DNA from: Pseudomonas fuscovaginae SE-1
GTDB lineage: Bacteria > Pseudomonadota > Gammaproteobacteria > Pseudomonadales > Pseudomonadaceae
DNA length: 34,440 nucleotides
Direction of reading: 5' to 3'
Assembly: GCF_000364705.1 (NCBI RefSeq)
Contig: NZ_AQOH01000071.1
Coordinates: forward strand, 1 to 34,440
Below the pieces are notes generated by a model, which saw only the letters and a list, made by a program, of their open reading frames with translations, was not told where the DNA came from and did not search any database. The number at the start of each line of letters is the position of its first letter. The first letter of the stretch is position 1. Positions 17,106 to 25,743 of the stretch are shown here, piece after piece. The position numbers and the translations under genes are program-made.

Positions 17106-20100
17106 GCCGGCTGGCGAGGTGCACGAGCCTGTGCCGCAGCCTGCCGCTGGCACTGCTGTTCACCCTGGCGAGCGCCGCGGTCCGGGCCGATGAACCGCAG
17201 GCGCAACTGATCGAACAGGGTCGCTACTGGCAGGCCCAGCACAACCCCGACCGGGCCATGGATGCCTGGAGCAAACTGTTGCTGCTCGCCCCCGAGCAGC
17301 CCGAAGCGCTCTACGGCCTGGGCCTGGGCAATGTGCAACTCAAGCGCCCGGACGAGGCGCGCAAGTACCTCGCGCGCCTGCAGGCCCTGGTACCGCCGCC
17401 ACGCCAGGCGCAACAACTGGAGCAGGACATCGCCCTGGGCAACGAGGAACAGGCGCAGTGGCTGGCGCGGGCGCGAAAACTGGTCGACGGCAACCAGTAC
17501 GACGACGCGGTGAAGGTCTACCGGCAACTGTTCAATGGCCGCCAGCCGCAAGGCGACCTGGCCCGCGAGTTCTACTTCCTGCTGGGCTACACCCGTGGCG
17601 GCGAACAGGAAGCCCGCAACGGGCTCGAACGGCTGCTGCGCGAACACCCCGACGACCGCGCCGCGGCACTGTTCCTGGCCAAGCACATGGTGCGCAACCT
17701 CGATACCCGTGCCGAGGGCATTCGCCGCCTGGCCGTGCTGGCCCGGGACAGGGAGGTCGGCAGCGATGCCAACGAGACCTGGCGCTTCGCGCTGACCTGG
17801 ATCGGCCCGCCGGCACCGGCGCAGGTGCCGCTGTTCGAGCAGTTCCTCGCCGCCCACCCGGACGACAAGGAAATCCGCGAGCTGATGAACAAGGGCAAGG
17901 CCCTCACCCGCAGTAACACCAGCACCGCGAAAGCGGCGGCCTGGCGCCGCGACCCACAGGACGCCCGCGGCCTGCAGGCCCTGGAGGCCGGCGACCTGGC
18001 CGCCGCCGAGCAGGCGTTCCAGGCGCGTCTCCGGGAAAAGCCCGACGACCCCGACGCACTGGGCGGCCTGGGCATCGTGCGGCAGAAGCAGGAGCGCCTG
18101 GACGAAGCCGAGGACCTGCTGGTGCGGGCCACTCGCCAGCCAGCCGGACATCCCTGGCGCCAGGCACTGGACAATGTGCGCTACTGGCGGCTGATGGCCG
18201 GCGCGACCGCCGCCAGCAAGGCCGGACGCCAGGACCAGGCCCGCAAGTTGATCGAACAGGCCGCCAGCGGCAATCCCGGACAACCGGCCAGCCAGGTCGC
18301 ACTGGCCAACCTGCTGGCACAGGAAGGGCAATTGGCGAAGGCCGAGGCCGCCTACCGGCGCATCCTCGCCAGCCATCGCGACGACCCCCAGGCCCTGGAT
18401 GGCCTGGTCGGCGTCCTGGCGCAGCAGGGCAAGGCCGACGAAGCGCTGCAACTGATCGATGGGCTGTCGCCTACGGCCCGGGCCCGGCTGAATTCCGAGG
18501 TGTCCATGCGTTCGCTGCGCGCCACCCAGGTGGCCCGGGTGGCCGAACAGCGCGGCGACCTCAAGGCCGCCGAACAAGCCTACCGGCAGGCGCTGGCGGA
18601 CGACCCCGGCAATGCCTGGACGCGCTTCGCCCTGGCGCGGATCTATCTCGGCCAGGGTCGTACCCAGGCCGCCCGGGACCAGATCAATGACCTGCTCAAG
18701 CGCCACCCCGACCAGCCCGACGCCCTCTACACCCGTACCCTGCTGGCGGCGCAACTGGGCGAGTGGCAGGACGCCCAGGCCAGCCTTGCGCGTATCCCGC
18801 CGGCCCGCCGCAGCCGCGAGATGGACGAGTTGGGCAAGGAGATCGCCCTGCACGTGCAGACCGAAGCCGCCGTCGCCAACCTGCGTCGCGGCCAGCGCCG
18901 CGAAGCCCAGGCACTGCTCGCCCGCAGCCAGGCCCTGACCGAAGGCAAGCCCGAGCGCGCAGCGATCCTGGCCTCGGCCTACATCGACGCCGGCCAGCCG
19001 CAACAGGGTGTGGCACTGATGCGCGACCTGGTGGAGCGCTCGCCCAGCCCCGCCAGCCAACTGCAACTGCTTCATGCCGACATCCTGTTCAAGGCCGAGC
19101 AGGACAACGACGCCGCCGACATCCTGCGCAGCCTGCAGGGCGTGCGCCTGAACGACAGCGACCGCCGCCACTACGCCGCGCTGGTGAAGCTGTACCGGAT
19201 CAAACAGGCCGACCAGTTGCGCGAGAAAGGCAACCTGGCCTCCGCCTACGACATGCTCAAGCCGATCCTGCGCCAGTCGCCCCGCGATCCCCAGGCGAAC
19301 GCCGCCCTGGCGCGGCTGTACAGCGCCAGCGGTAACAACGCCAAGGCCATGGCGCTGTACAAGCCGCTGCTGGAGAACGACCCGCGCAATGCCGACCTGC
19401 AACTGAGCGTCGCCAGCCTCGCGGCCCAGGCCCACGACCATGCGCGGGCCGAAAAGGCCCTCAAGACCGCCCTGGTGCTCAAGCCCGGCGTGCCCAGGGT
19501 GCTGACCAGCGCCGCCGCCACCTATCGCGCCATGGGCAGGAGTGCCGAAGCAGCCGACCTGCTGCGCCAGGCCGTGGCCATCGAGGGCAGCCAGCGGCGC
19601 GCCAACCCGACGCTCGACCGCGCGGACAGCGACGGCGACAACCCCTTCCTCGACCTGCCCGGCCAACCGCGCCGGATCGCCGCTCGCGGTGAAGATCCCT
19701 TGCGCTCCGGCAATGAGTCGGCCGATACCATGCCGCCCGATCCGGCCTTCGCCTCGGCGTTCCAAGGCAGCGCTGACAGCCTGTTCGACAGCGGCCAGGA
19801 CGACGAACCGGCACCGCTCGGCAACCCCTTCGCCGCTGGCCACCGTTCGGGCGAAACCGCACGGCAGGACCTCAGCCCGGCACAACTGGCGCTGAACGAA
19901 ATTCTCCGGGAGCGTAGCGGCCAGATCGCCCAGGGCCTGAGCGTGCGCAGCAACAACAATGAGGCCGGGCTGAGCAAGCTGACCGACGTCGAAGCGCCAT
20001 TCGAAGCCAACCTGCCGGCCGGCGACAACCGGGTCGCGCTGCGGGTGACGCCGGTCTCGCTGCACGCCGGCAGCGCCCACGACTACAGTCTCAGCCGCTT

Positions 20101-21016
20101 CGGCAGCGGCCTGCCCAGCGGCTCCCCCGGCTCGCAACAGGCCAACGGCGTCGGGCTGGCGGTCGCTGTGGAAAGCCCACCGCACGGGATCAAGGCGGAC
20201 ATCGGCGTCAGCCCGGTGGGCTTCACCTACAACACCGTGATCGGCGGCATCAGCCTCGAACAGCCGTTGGTGTCCAGCCCGAACATGCACTACAGCATCG
20301 CCCTGTCGCGGCGTCCGGTCACCGACAGCCTGGCTTCCTTCGCCGGCACCCGGGACCGGCGCACCGGCATCCGCTGGGGCGGCGTAACGGCCAACGGCGG
20401 GCGGGCGCTGCTGGGCTACGACGACCAGGAAGTCGGCCTGTACGGCTACGGTGCCCTGCACAGGCTGGTCGGCAACAACGTCGAGGACAACACTCGCGCA
20501 GAACTCGGCGGCGGCATCTACTGGTACCTGGACAACCAGCCTGACGAGAAACTGACCGTGGGCCTGAGCGCCATGGCGCTGGCCTATGAAAACAACCAGG
20601 GTTTCTTCACCTACGGCCACGGCGGCTATTTCAGCCCGCAGACGTTCTTCTCGGTGGCGGTGCCGGTGAGCTGGTCACAGCGCTCCGAGCGCTTCAGCTA
20701 CCGGCTCAATGGCGCGCTGGGGGTGCAGTACATCAACCAGAAAGGTGCCGACTACTTTCCCGGACACAGCGCCGAACAGGCCGCCAACAACCTCACCTAT
20801 CCCGGCAAAAGCAGCACCGGGGTCGGCTATAACCTGAACGCGGCGGGTGAATACCGGCTCGGTTCGAACCTGCTGCTGGGCGGCGAACTGGGTGTGGACA
20901 ACGCCCAGGACTATCGCGAGGTCACCGCCTCGCTGTACCTGCGCTACCTGTTCGAGAAGATCAGCGGGCCGATGGCCCTGCCGGTCAGCCCGTACCGTTC
21001 GCCCTACTCCAACTGA
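17102..21016 (+). CDS. bcsC: Cellulose export protein BcsC (WssE): TPR scaffold plus outer-membrane barrel
   Basis: This 1304-residue protein is somewhat longer than E. coli BcsC. A signal peptide ends near residue 29 (PLALLFTLASAAVRA). The periplasmic part is a long TPR solenoid (about 35-840; for example ALYGLGLGNVQLKRPDEARKYLARL, DALGGLGIVRQKQERLDEAEDLLVRA, ALYTRTLLAAQLGEWQDAQASLARI). A low-complexity linker rich in P, D, G and S covers about 840-960. The C-terminal BcsC_C beta-barrel, from about 970 to the end, ends in alternating hydrophobic strands (VTASLYLRYLFEK). It carries the glucan across the periplasm and outer membrane. ATG 17102 overlaps the bcsB stop (ATGA), and the in-frame extension upstream to 16970 lacks a signal peptide. 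Confidence 0.95.
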   Translation: MSRLARCTSLCRSLPLALLFTLASAAVRADEPQAQLIEQGRYWQAQHNPDRAMDAWSKLLLLAPEQPEALYGLGLGNVQLKRPDEARKYLARLQALVPPPRQAQQLEQDIALGNEEQAQWLARARKLVDGNQYDDAVKVYRQLFNGRQPQGDLAREFYFLLGYTRGGEQEARNGLERLLREHPDDRAAALFLAKHMVRNLDTRAEGIRRLAVLARDREVGSDANETWRFALTWIGPPAPAQVPLFEQFLAAHPDDKEIRELMNKGKALTRSNTSTAKAAAWRRDPQDARGLQALEAGDLAAAEQAFQARLREKPDDPDALGGLGIVRQKQERLDEAEDLLVRATRQPAGHPWRQALDNVRYWRLMAGATAASKAGRQDQARKLIEQAASGNPGQPASQVALANLLAQEGQLAKAEAAYRRILASHRDDPQALDGLVGVLAQQGKADEALQLIDGLSPTARARLNSEVSMRSLRATQVARVAEQRGDLKAAEQAYRQALADDPGNAWTRFALARIYLGQGRTQAARDQINDLLKRHPDQPDALYTRTLLAAQLGEWQDAQASLARIPPARRSREMDELGKEIALHVQTEAAVANLRRGQRREAQALLARSQALTEGKPERAAILASAYIDAGQPQQGVALMRDLVERSPSPASQLQLLHADILFKAEQDNDAADILRSLQGVRLNDSDRRHYAALVKLYRIKQADQLREKGNLASAYDMLKPILRQSPRDPQANAALARLYSASGNNAKAMALYKPLLENDPRNADLQLSVASLAAQAHDHARAEKALKTALVLKPGVPRVLTSAAATYRAMGRSAEAADLLRQAVAIEGSQRRANPTLDRADSDGDNPFLDLPGQPRRIAARGEDPLRSGNESADTMPPDPAFASAFQGSADSLFDSGQDDEPAPLGNPFAAGHRSGETARQDLSPAQLALNEILRERSGQIAQGLSVRSNNNEAGLSKLTDVEAPFEANLPAGDNRVALRVTPVSLHAGSAHDYSLSRFGSGLPSGSPGSQQANGVGLAVAVESPPHGIKADIGVSPVGFTYNTVIGGISLEQPLVSSPNMHYSIALSRRPVTDSLASFAGTRDRRTGIRWGGVTANGGRALLGYDDQEVGLYGYGALHRLVGNNVEDNTRAELGGGIYWYLDNQPDEKLTVGLSAMALAYENNQGFFTYGHGGYFSPQTFFSVAVPVSWSQRSERFSYRLNGALGVQYINQKGADYFPGHSAEQAANNLTYPGKSSTGVGYNLNAAGEYRLGSNLLLGGELGVDNAQDYREVTASLYLRYLFEKISGPMALPVSPYRSPYSN

Positions 21017-21034
21017 CTTGCGGGAGCATGCAGC

Positions 21035-21694
21035 ATGGCCACTTCATCGGTTCTGGCGGGCCTGAGCGTCCTGATCATCGGCGACAGCCACCTGGCGACC
21101 CCCGACTTCCTGCTCAACCCGCTGCACGATGCCCTCAGCCGCCAGGGCGCCCAGGTTCATTCCGTAGGCATCTGCGGCGCCAGCGCCGGCGACTGGCTCA
21201 AGGCCACCGCCAGCCCCTGCGGCGGCGCCGAACGCCGCGGCAGCGCCGCGGCCACGGTGCTGGAGAACGCGACGACACGCCCGATCGGCCAACTGCTGGA
21301 CAGCGACAAACCCGACATCACCGTCATCGTCATGGGCGACACCATGGCCAGCTACGACAAGCCGAGCTTCCCCAAGGCCTGGATCTGGCAGCAGACCAAC
21401 AGCCTGGTCAAGGCCCTCGCCGCCCACCAGAGCCCGTGCGTCTGGGTCGGACCGAGCTGGGGCAGCGAGGGCGGCAAGTACGGCAAGACCTACGAACGGG
21501 TGCGGACGATGTCGAACTTCCTGAGCAAGAGCGTCGCCCCCTGCCGCTACATCGATTCACTGCAATTCTCCGCCAAGGGCCAATGGGCGACCATCGACGG
21601 CCAGCACCTGACCCTCACCGGCTACAAGGCCTGGAGCGACGCCATCGTCAAGGCGTTGCTACAGACGCCGCTGCCGCGCCTGCCAGGCCACTGA
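21035..21694 (+). CDS. wssF: SGNH-hydrolase-like protein, WssF type
   Basis: This 219-residue SGNH/GDSL-fold protein follows bcsC by 18 bp, with GGGAG before the ATG. Block I is IIGDSH (Ser18), block II is GICGASAGDW (Gly45/Gly48 region), and block V is the DxxH of DGQHLT (Asp188, His191), so a Ser-Asp-His set is present. Block III reads MGDTMAS (about 100-106) rather than GxND, so the usual Asn is missing. It resembles, by position, size and fold, WssF of the SBW25 wss operon, which acts with WssGHI in acetylating cellulose. Those partners are not in this window. No convincing signal peptide is visible, since the N-terminal hydrophobic stretch is the first beta strand of the fold. Four Cys occur (47, 62, 135, 170). 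The symbol is by homology from memory. Confidence 0.7.
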   Translation: MATSSVLAGLSVLIIGDSHLATPDFLLNPLHDALSRQGAQVHSVGICGASAGDWLKATASPCGGAERRGSAAATVLENATTRPIGQLLDSDKPDITVIVMGDTMASYDKPSFPKAWIWQQTNSLVKALAAHQSPCVWVGPSWGSEGGKYGKTYERVRTMSNFLSKSVAPCRYIDSLQFSAKGQWATIDGQHLTLTGYKAWSDAIVKALLQTPLPRLPGH

Positions 21695-21792
21695 CCCCTT
21701 ACGGCAGACACCGGGACGGAGAAAAAATCATCCGCCTCGCTCCAGTATCGGCACAGACGTCGGACATGCTCGCGACTATTCTTGGTATCTCA

Positions 21793-21816
21793 CGGTCAGA
21801 CAGGGACTACTGACCG
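21793..21816. promoter_or_regulatory. Inverted repeat just ahead of the gspE-like gene
   Basis: CGGTCAG (21793-21799) and CTGACCG (21810-21816) form a perfect 7-bp pair with a 10-base loop, eight bases before the AGGAG of the next gene. It may be an operator or a translational hairpin. There is no T-run to make it a terminator. The surrounding 139-bp gap holds no other signal I can defend. Confidence 0.35.
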
Positions 21817-21833
21817 ACCGAACAGGAGCCCGC

Positions 21834-23615
21834 ATGCCCGTCGCCTCTCTCAATCAGGATCACTGGCTGGACCTCAACGAACTGCTGCGCGAACTGGTCA
21901 GCCAGGGTTTCATCAGCCAGGACTCGGCCGAACACGCCATGACCACCCGGCGCAACTCGCAGAACAGCCAGTTGCATCCACTGGAATTCATCGCCAGCCA
22001 GCACTTGCCGGACCTGAGCCGCCCCGGCAAGCCGCTGGACCTGGAAAACCTGACCCTGTGGCTGGCCCAGCAGGCCGGCCAACCCTATCTGCGCATCGAT
22101 CCGCTGAAGATCGACGTCGCCGCGATCATGCCGCTGATGTCCTACGCCTTCGCTCAACGCCACAAGATTCTCGCCGTGGCGGTCGATCACGACGGCGTCA
22201 CCGTCGCCAGCGCCCAGCCGCATGTGCGCAGCTGGGAGGCCGACCTCAGCCATGTGCTCAAGCTGCCGATCCGGCGGGTGGTGGCCAACCCGGTGGATAT
22301 CCAGCGCTACACCGTGGAGTTCTTCCGCCTGGCCAAGTCGGTCAGCGGCGCCAGCACGGTCGACCAGAAAGGCCACAATCTGGGCAACTTCGAACAACTG
22401 CTCAACCTCGGCGCCAGCGACCAGGAGCCGGACGCCAACGACGCGCACATCGTCAACATCGTCGACTGGCTGTTCCAGTACGCCTTCCAGCAGCGCGCCA
22501 GCGATATCCACATCGAGCCGCGGCGGGAACAGGGCACCGTGCGCTTTCGCATCGACGGCGTGCTGCACAACGTCTACCAGTTCCCGCCCCAGGTGACCAT
22601 GGCGATCGTCAGCCGGCTCAAGAGCCTGGGCCGGATGAACGTCGCGGAAAAGCGCAAACCCCAGGATGGCCGGGTCAAGACCAAGACCCCGGACGGCGGC
22701 GAAGTCGAACTGCGCCTGTCGACCCTGCCGACCGCGTTCGACGAGAAGATGGTGATGCGGATCTTCGACCCGGAGGTATTGCTCAAGGACTTCGACCAGC
22801 TCGGGTTCTGCGCCGATGACCTGCGCCGCTGGCAGGACATGACCCGTCAGCCCAACGGCATCATCCTGGTCACCGGCCCCACCGGCTCGGGCAAGACCAC
22901 CACGCTGTACACCACCCTGAAAAAGCTGGCGACTTCCGAGGTCAACCTCTGCACCATCGAGGACCCGATCGAGATGGTCGAGCCGGCCTTCAACCAGATG
23001 CAGGTCCAGCACAATATCGACCTGACCTTCGCCAGCGGCGTGCGCGCGCTGATGCGCCAGGATCCGGACATCATCATGATCGGCGAGATCCGCGACCTGG
23101 AGACCGCCGAGATGGCGATCCAGGCGGCGCTGACCGGCCACCTGGTGCTATCGACCCTGCACACCAACGACGCGCCGAGCGCGATCAGCCGCCTGCTCGA
23201 ACTGGGTGTGCCGCACTACCTGATCAAGGCCACCGTGCTCGGGGTCATGGCCCAGCGCCTGGTACGTACCCTGTGTCCGCACTGCAAGGCACCGCATGAG
23301 CTGTCGGAAGAGGATTGGCAGACCCTCACCCGCCCCTGGCAGGCGCCCCTGCCCAGCGGCGCGCAACAGGCGATCGGTTGCCTGGAATGTCGCGACACCG
23401 GCTACCGAGGACGCGCCGGGGTCTACGAGATCATGCTGCTCAGCGACAGCATCAAGGCACTGATCCATACCGACACCGATCTGCTGGCGGTGCGCCGTCA
23501 GGCGTTCAAGGAAGGTATGCGCAGCCTGCGCCTGTCCGGCGCGCAGAAAGTCGCGGCCGGGTTGACCACCATCGAGGAAGTGCTGCGCGTCACGCCCCAG
23601 AGCGAGCAGCGTTGA
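21834..23615 (+). CDS. GspE/PulE/PilB-family secretion ATPase (orphan)
   Basis: This is a 593-residue hexameric traffic ATPase of the type that powers type II secretion or type IV pilus assembly. The N-terminal N1/N2 domain (about 1-150) is of the MshEN/GspE type. The catalytic core has SDIHIEPRREQGTVRFRIDG, the P-loop GPTGSGKTTT (about 348-357), the Asp box TIEDPIE, the Walker B IIMIGEIRD, and the His box LSTLHTNDAPSAISRL. A tetracysteine zinc site follows (CPHC at about 481-484 and CLEC at about 516-519). AGGAG stands five bases before the ATG. No pseudopilin, secretin or inner-membrane platform gene is nearby, so its machine is elsewhere or unknown. The PAO1 counterpart is PA5210 in my memory. 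It follows wssF by 139 bp and is probably a separate unit. Confidence 0.9.
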   Translation: MPVASLNQDHWLDLNELLRELVSQGFISQDSAEHAMTTRRNSQNSQLHPLEFIASQHLPDLSRPGKPLDLENLTLWLAQQAGQPYLRIDPLKIDVAAIMPLMSYAFAQRHKILAVAVDHDGVTVASAQPHVRSWEADLSHVLKLPIRRVVANPVDIQRYTVEFFRLAKSVSGASTVDQKGHNLGNFEQLLNLGASDQEPDANDAHIVNIVDWLFQYAFQQRASDIHIEPRREQGTVRFRIDGVLHNVYQFPPQVTMAIVSRLKSLGRMNVAEKRKPQDGRVKTKTPDGGEVELRLSTLPTAFDEKMVMRIFDPEVLLKDFDQLGFCADDLRRWQDMTRQPNGIILVTGPTGSGKTTTLYTTLKKLATSEVNLCTIEDPIEMVEPAFNQMQVQHNIDLTFASGVRALMRQDPDIIMIGEIRDLETAEMAIQAALTGHLVLSTLHTNDAPSAISRLLELGVPHYLIKATVLGVMAQRLVRTLCPHCKAPHELSEEDWQTLTRPWQAPLPSGAQQAIGCLECRDTGYRGRAGVYEIMLLSDSIKALIHTDTDLLAVRRQAFKEGMRSLRLSGAQKVAAGLTTIEEVLRVTPQSEQR

Positions 23616-23627
23616 GCGCGGGGCGAC

Positions 23628-24656
23628 TCATTTATCCGGGGTGACGACGAACCAGTCGATCACCCCGACCTCGCTGTTGGGCTTGATCGTCACCGGAGTG
23701 GCATCACCGCGCCGCTGCAGAATCGAACGGCCCTCGGCGACCTTCTCACCGGTGCGCTGGTTGAGCGCGTCCTGTCTGCCGGTCGGACTGAACAGCCAGG
23801 CGCCCCGTTCGTCGCCACGCACCCGGGTGCCCCGCGGATAAAGCCACTCGCCCAGCGTAACGGGCCGGGCCAGTTGCCCTTCCCAGCTGTCGATGTGTCG
23901 CTGGCCGTCCAGGTACAGGCGCAGCGCGGACAGGTGCAAGCCGTCGAGGGCGATCTCCAGGTTGTCGGCGTCCTCGGCCCGCAGCATCCAGCGCCGCCCC
24001 TCGCGACTCAGGATCGTGCCCGCCGGCCAAGTCACGCCGGCCACGTTCACATCGGGGACCAGGGTGCACTCCTTGAAGTGCCACTGGCTCGGCCGGTAGG
24101 TGTCCTGATTCTCGCGCGTGAAACCGACCAAGGCAGCCGCGGCACAGGACCAGCCCTGCACGACCTGATCGTGTACCAGGCGCACGCCGGATTGGTTGTA
24201 GATCGGTGAAAACTCGATCGCCGATACCGGCATTCCCTGGATATCCACAGGCGTTGCCAACTCGATCGACTTCAGGCTTTGCAGGCCATGAGGCTGGGGC
24301 TTGCCCTGCCAGTCCTCGGGGTCGAGTGTACCGAGATGGGCCTGGCTGCCCGCCGGGAGGCTCAGCTCCCCCAACTGCAACTCGGCATCAAGCCGCGGGT
24401 TCAGCGCCTGGCGTTTGGCCTCTGACTCGGCATCGATGCGCTGGAACTCACGCCACATCGCCCCACCGAGCCCGGCGAAGACCAGGCCCACGACGACCAG
24501 GCAGCCATAACGCCAGGGATTGCGTCGCAGATGTCGGCGCGTGCGCGCGAACAGCAGGGCCACCAGCACCCACAGCAGTCCGATCAGGCCGACCACGGCC
24601 AGTGCGGACAGCAGGAAAATGAACAGAATGACGGACGGATCGGGACCGAAGATCAT
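23628..24656 (-). CDS. Unrecognised protein with two N-terminal TM segments
   Basis: This is 342 residues and I recognise no family. Two TM helices are clear (about 8-38, VILFIFLLSALAVVGLIGLLWVLVALL, and about 50-68, YGCLVVVGLVFAGLGGAMW). Between them is a strongly basic loop (RTRRHLRRNPWR), predicting a cytoplasmic loop with both ends outside. The remaining 270 or so residues would be periplasmic and beta-rich. They contain repeated strand-turn units such as DVNVAGVTWPAGTILSREG, PVTLGEWLYPRGTRVRGDERG and PVTIKPNSEVGVIDW. Such hydrophilic strand repeats suggest a structural or binding domain. It is convergent with the gspE-like gene across 12 bp and divergent from qmcA. The ATG at 24656 has only a weak GAG upstream. 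Confidence 0.75.
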   Translation of the reverse strand: MIFGPDPSVILFIFLLSALAVVGLIGLLWVLVALLFARTRRHLRRNPWRYGCLVVVGLVFAGLGGAMWREFQRIDAESEAKRQALNPRLDAELQLGELSLPAGSQAHLGTLDPEDWQGKPQPHGLQSLKSIELATPVDIQGMPVSAIEFSPIYNQSGVRLVHDQVVQGWSCAAAALVGFTRENQDTYRPSQWHFKECTLVPDVNVAGVTWPAGTILSREGRRWMLRAEDADNLEIALDGLHLSALRLYLDGQRHIDSWEGQLARPVTLGEWLYPRGTRVRGDERGAWLFSPTGRQDALNQRTGEKVAEGRSILQRRGDATPVTIKPNSEVGVIDWFVVTPDK

Positions 24657-24760
24657 CGCAATCGGGTGCTCGCGGCAGGGTAGATGGCCCGCACCTTAGC
24701 ACGGACAGCGTCATACAGGCTCGGACACAAACGACACACTTGTTCCAGGGCCAGAGCCGC

Positions 24761-24766
24761 TACAAT
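24761..24766 (+). promoter_or_regulatory. Candidate promoter for qmcA-nfeD
   Basis: TACAAT (24761-24766) is one base off the -10 consensus, and TTGTTC (24740-24745) could be the -35 with a short 15-base spacer. It stands 47 bases before the qmcA ATG, in the 156-bp divergent gap. No promoter for the opposite gene was identified. Confidence 0.4.
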
Positions 24767-24812
24767 CAGCTGATTATCGGTACCTCGGCAATCACTTGAA
24801 CAGGGAGTCTTC

Positions 24813-25733
24813 ATGCAAATCGGCAGCGTTCTTCTGCTCTTCGTCGGCCTGGCCATCGCCATTGTCTTCATGGGCTTCAAGGTCGTGCCCCAGGGCTACC
24901 AATGGACGGTGGAGCGCTTCGGCCGCTACACCACCACCCTCAAGCCGGGCCTGAACATCATCGTCCCGGTCATGGACCGCATCGGGCGCAAGATCAACGT
25001 GATGGAAAGCGTGCTGGACATCCCGCCGCAGGAAGTCATCACCTCCGACAACGCCACGGTACAGATCGACGCCGTGTGCTTCTTCCAGGTGGTCAACACC
25101 GCCCAGGCCGCGTACGAGGTGAATAACCTCGAACACGCCATCCGCAACCTGCTGCAGACCAACATCCGCACCGTGCTCGGCTCCATGGAACTCGATGCCA
25201 TGCTCGGCCAGCGCGACACCATCAACGAACGCCTGCTGCGCACCGTCGATGAAGCCACCGCGCCATGGGGGATCAAGATCACCCGGATCGAGATCAAGGA
25301 CATCAGCCCGCCCGCCGACCTGATGGCGGCGATGTCCGGGCAGATGAAGGCCGAGCGGGTCAAGCGGGCGCAGATCCTCGAAGCCGAAGGCCTGCGCGCC
25401 TCGGCGATCCTCACCGCCGAGGGCAAGAAGCAGGCGCAGATCCTCGAGGCCGAGGGCAACCGCCAGGCCGCCTTCCTCGAAGCCGAGGCCCGCGAGCGGC
25501 AGGCCGAGGCGGAAGCCCGCGCCACCCAGGTGGTGTCCGAGGCGATCGCCAATGGCAACGTCCAGGCGGTCAACTACTTCGTTGCACAGAAGTACGTAGA
25601 GACCCTGGGCCAGTTGGCCTCGGCCAACAACAGCAAGGTGATCCTGATGCCGCTGGAAGCCAGCCAGGTCATCGGCGCGGTCGGCGGCATCGGCGAGATC
25701 GTCAAGGCCACCTTCGACGGCAAGAAGACCTGA
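24813..25733 (+). CDS. qmcA: SPFH-domain (stomatin/prohibitin-like) membrane protein QmcA
   Basis: This 306-residue protein has an N-terminal hydrophobic anchor (about 4-22, [20 protein letters not shown]). An SPFH domain follows (about 25-190: [65 protein letters not shown]). A long Ala/Glu-rich coiled coil comes next (about 195-245, with repeated ILEAEG units at RAQILEAEG and AQILEAEG). The C-terminal segment is hydrophobic. Such proteins form large rings or microdomains in the inner membrane and are linked to membrane quality control and FtsH. GGGAG lies before the ATG. The gene is followed after 10 bp by an NfeD-like gene, the usual SPFH-NfeD pair. Confidence 0.93.
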   Translation: MQIGSVLLLFVGLAIAIVFMGFKVVPQGYQWTVERFGRYTTTLKPGLNIIVPVMDRIGRKINVMESVLDIPPQEVITSDNATVQIDAVCFFQVVNTAQAAYEVNNLEHAIRNLLQTNIRTVLGSMELDAMLGQRDTINERLLRTVDEATAPWGIKITRIEIKDISPPADLMAAMSGQMKAERVKRAQILEAEGLRASAILTAEGKKQAQILEAEGNRQAAFLEAEARERQAEAEARATQVVSEAIANGNVQAVNYFVAQKYVETLGQLASANNSKVILMPLEASQVIGAVGGIGEIVKATFDGKKT

Positions 25734-25743
25734 GGCAAGCGCG

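Noticed and set aside
17095..17110. Degenerate or very short bcsZ between bcsB and bcsC
   Set aside because: The two genes overlap by ATGA, so there is no space. No GH8-like sequence was seen elsewhere in the window.
16952..20620. 1222-codon open frame on the minus strand opposite bcsB/bcsC
   Set aside because: The plus strand encodes BcsB and BcsC with full family motifs. The antisense frame is a GC-rich shadow with no recognisable domain and repetitive Gln/Gly/Val/Ala composition.
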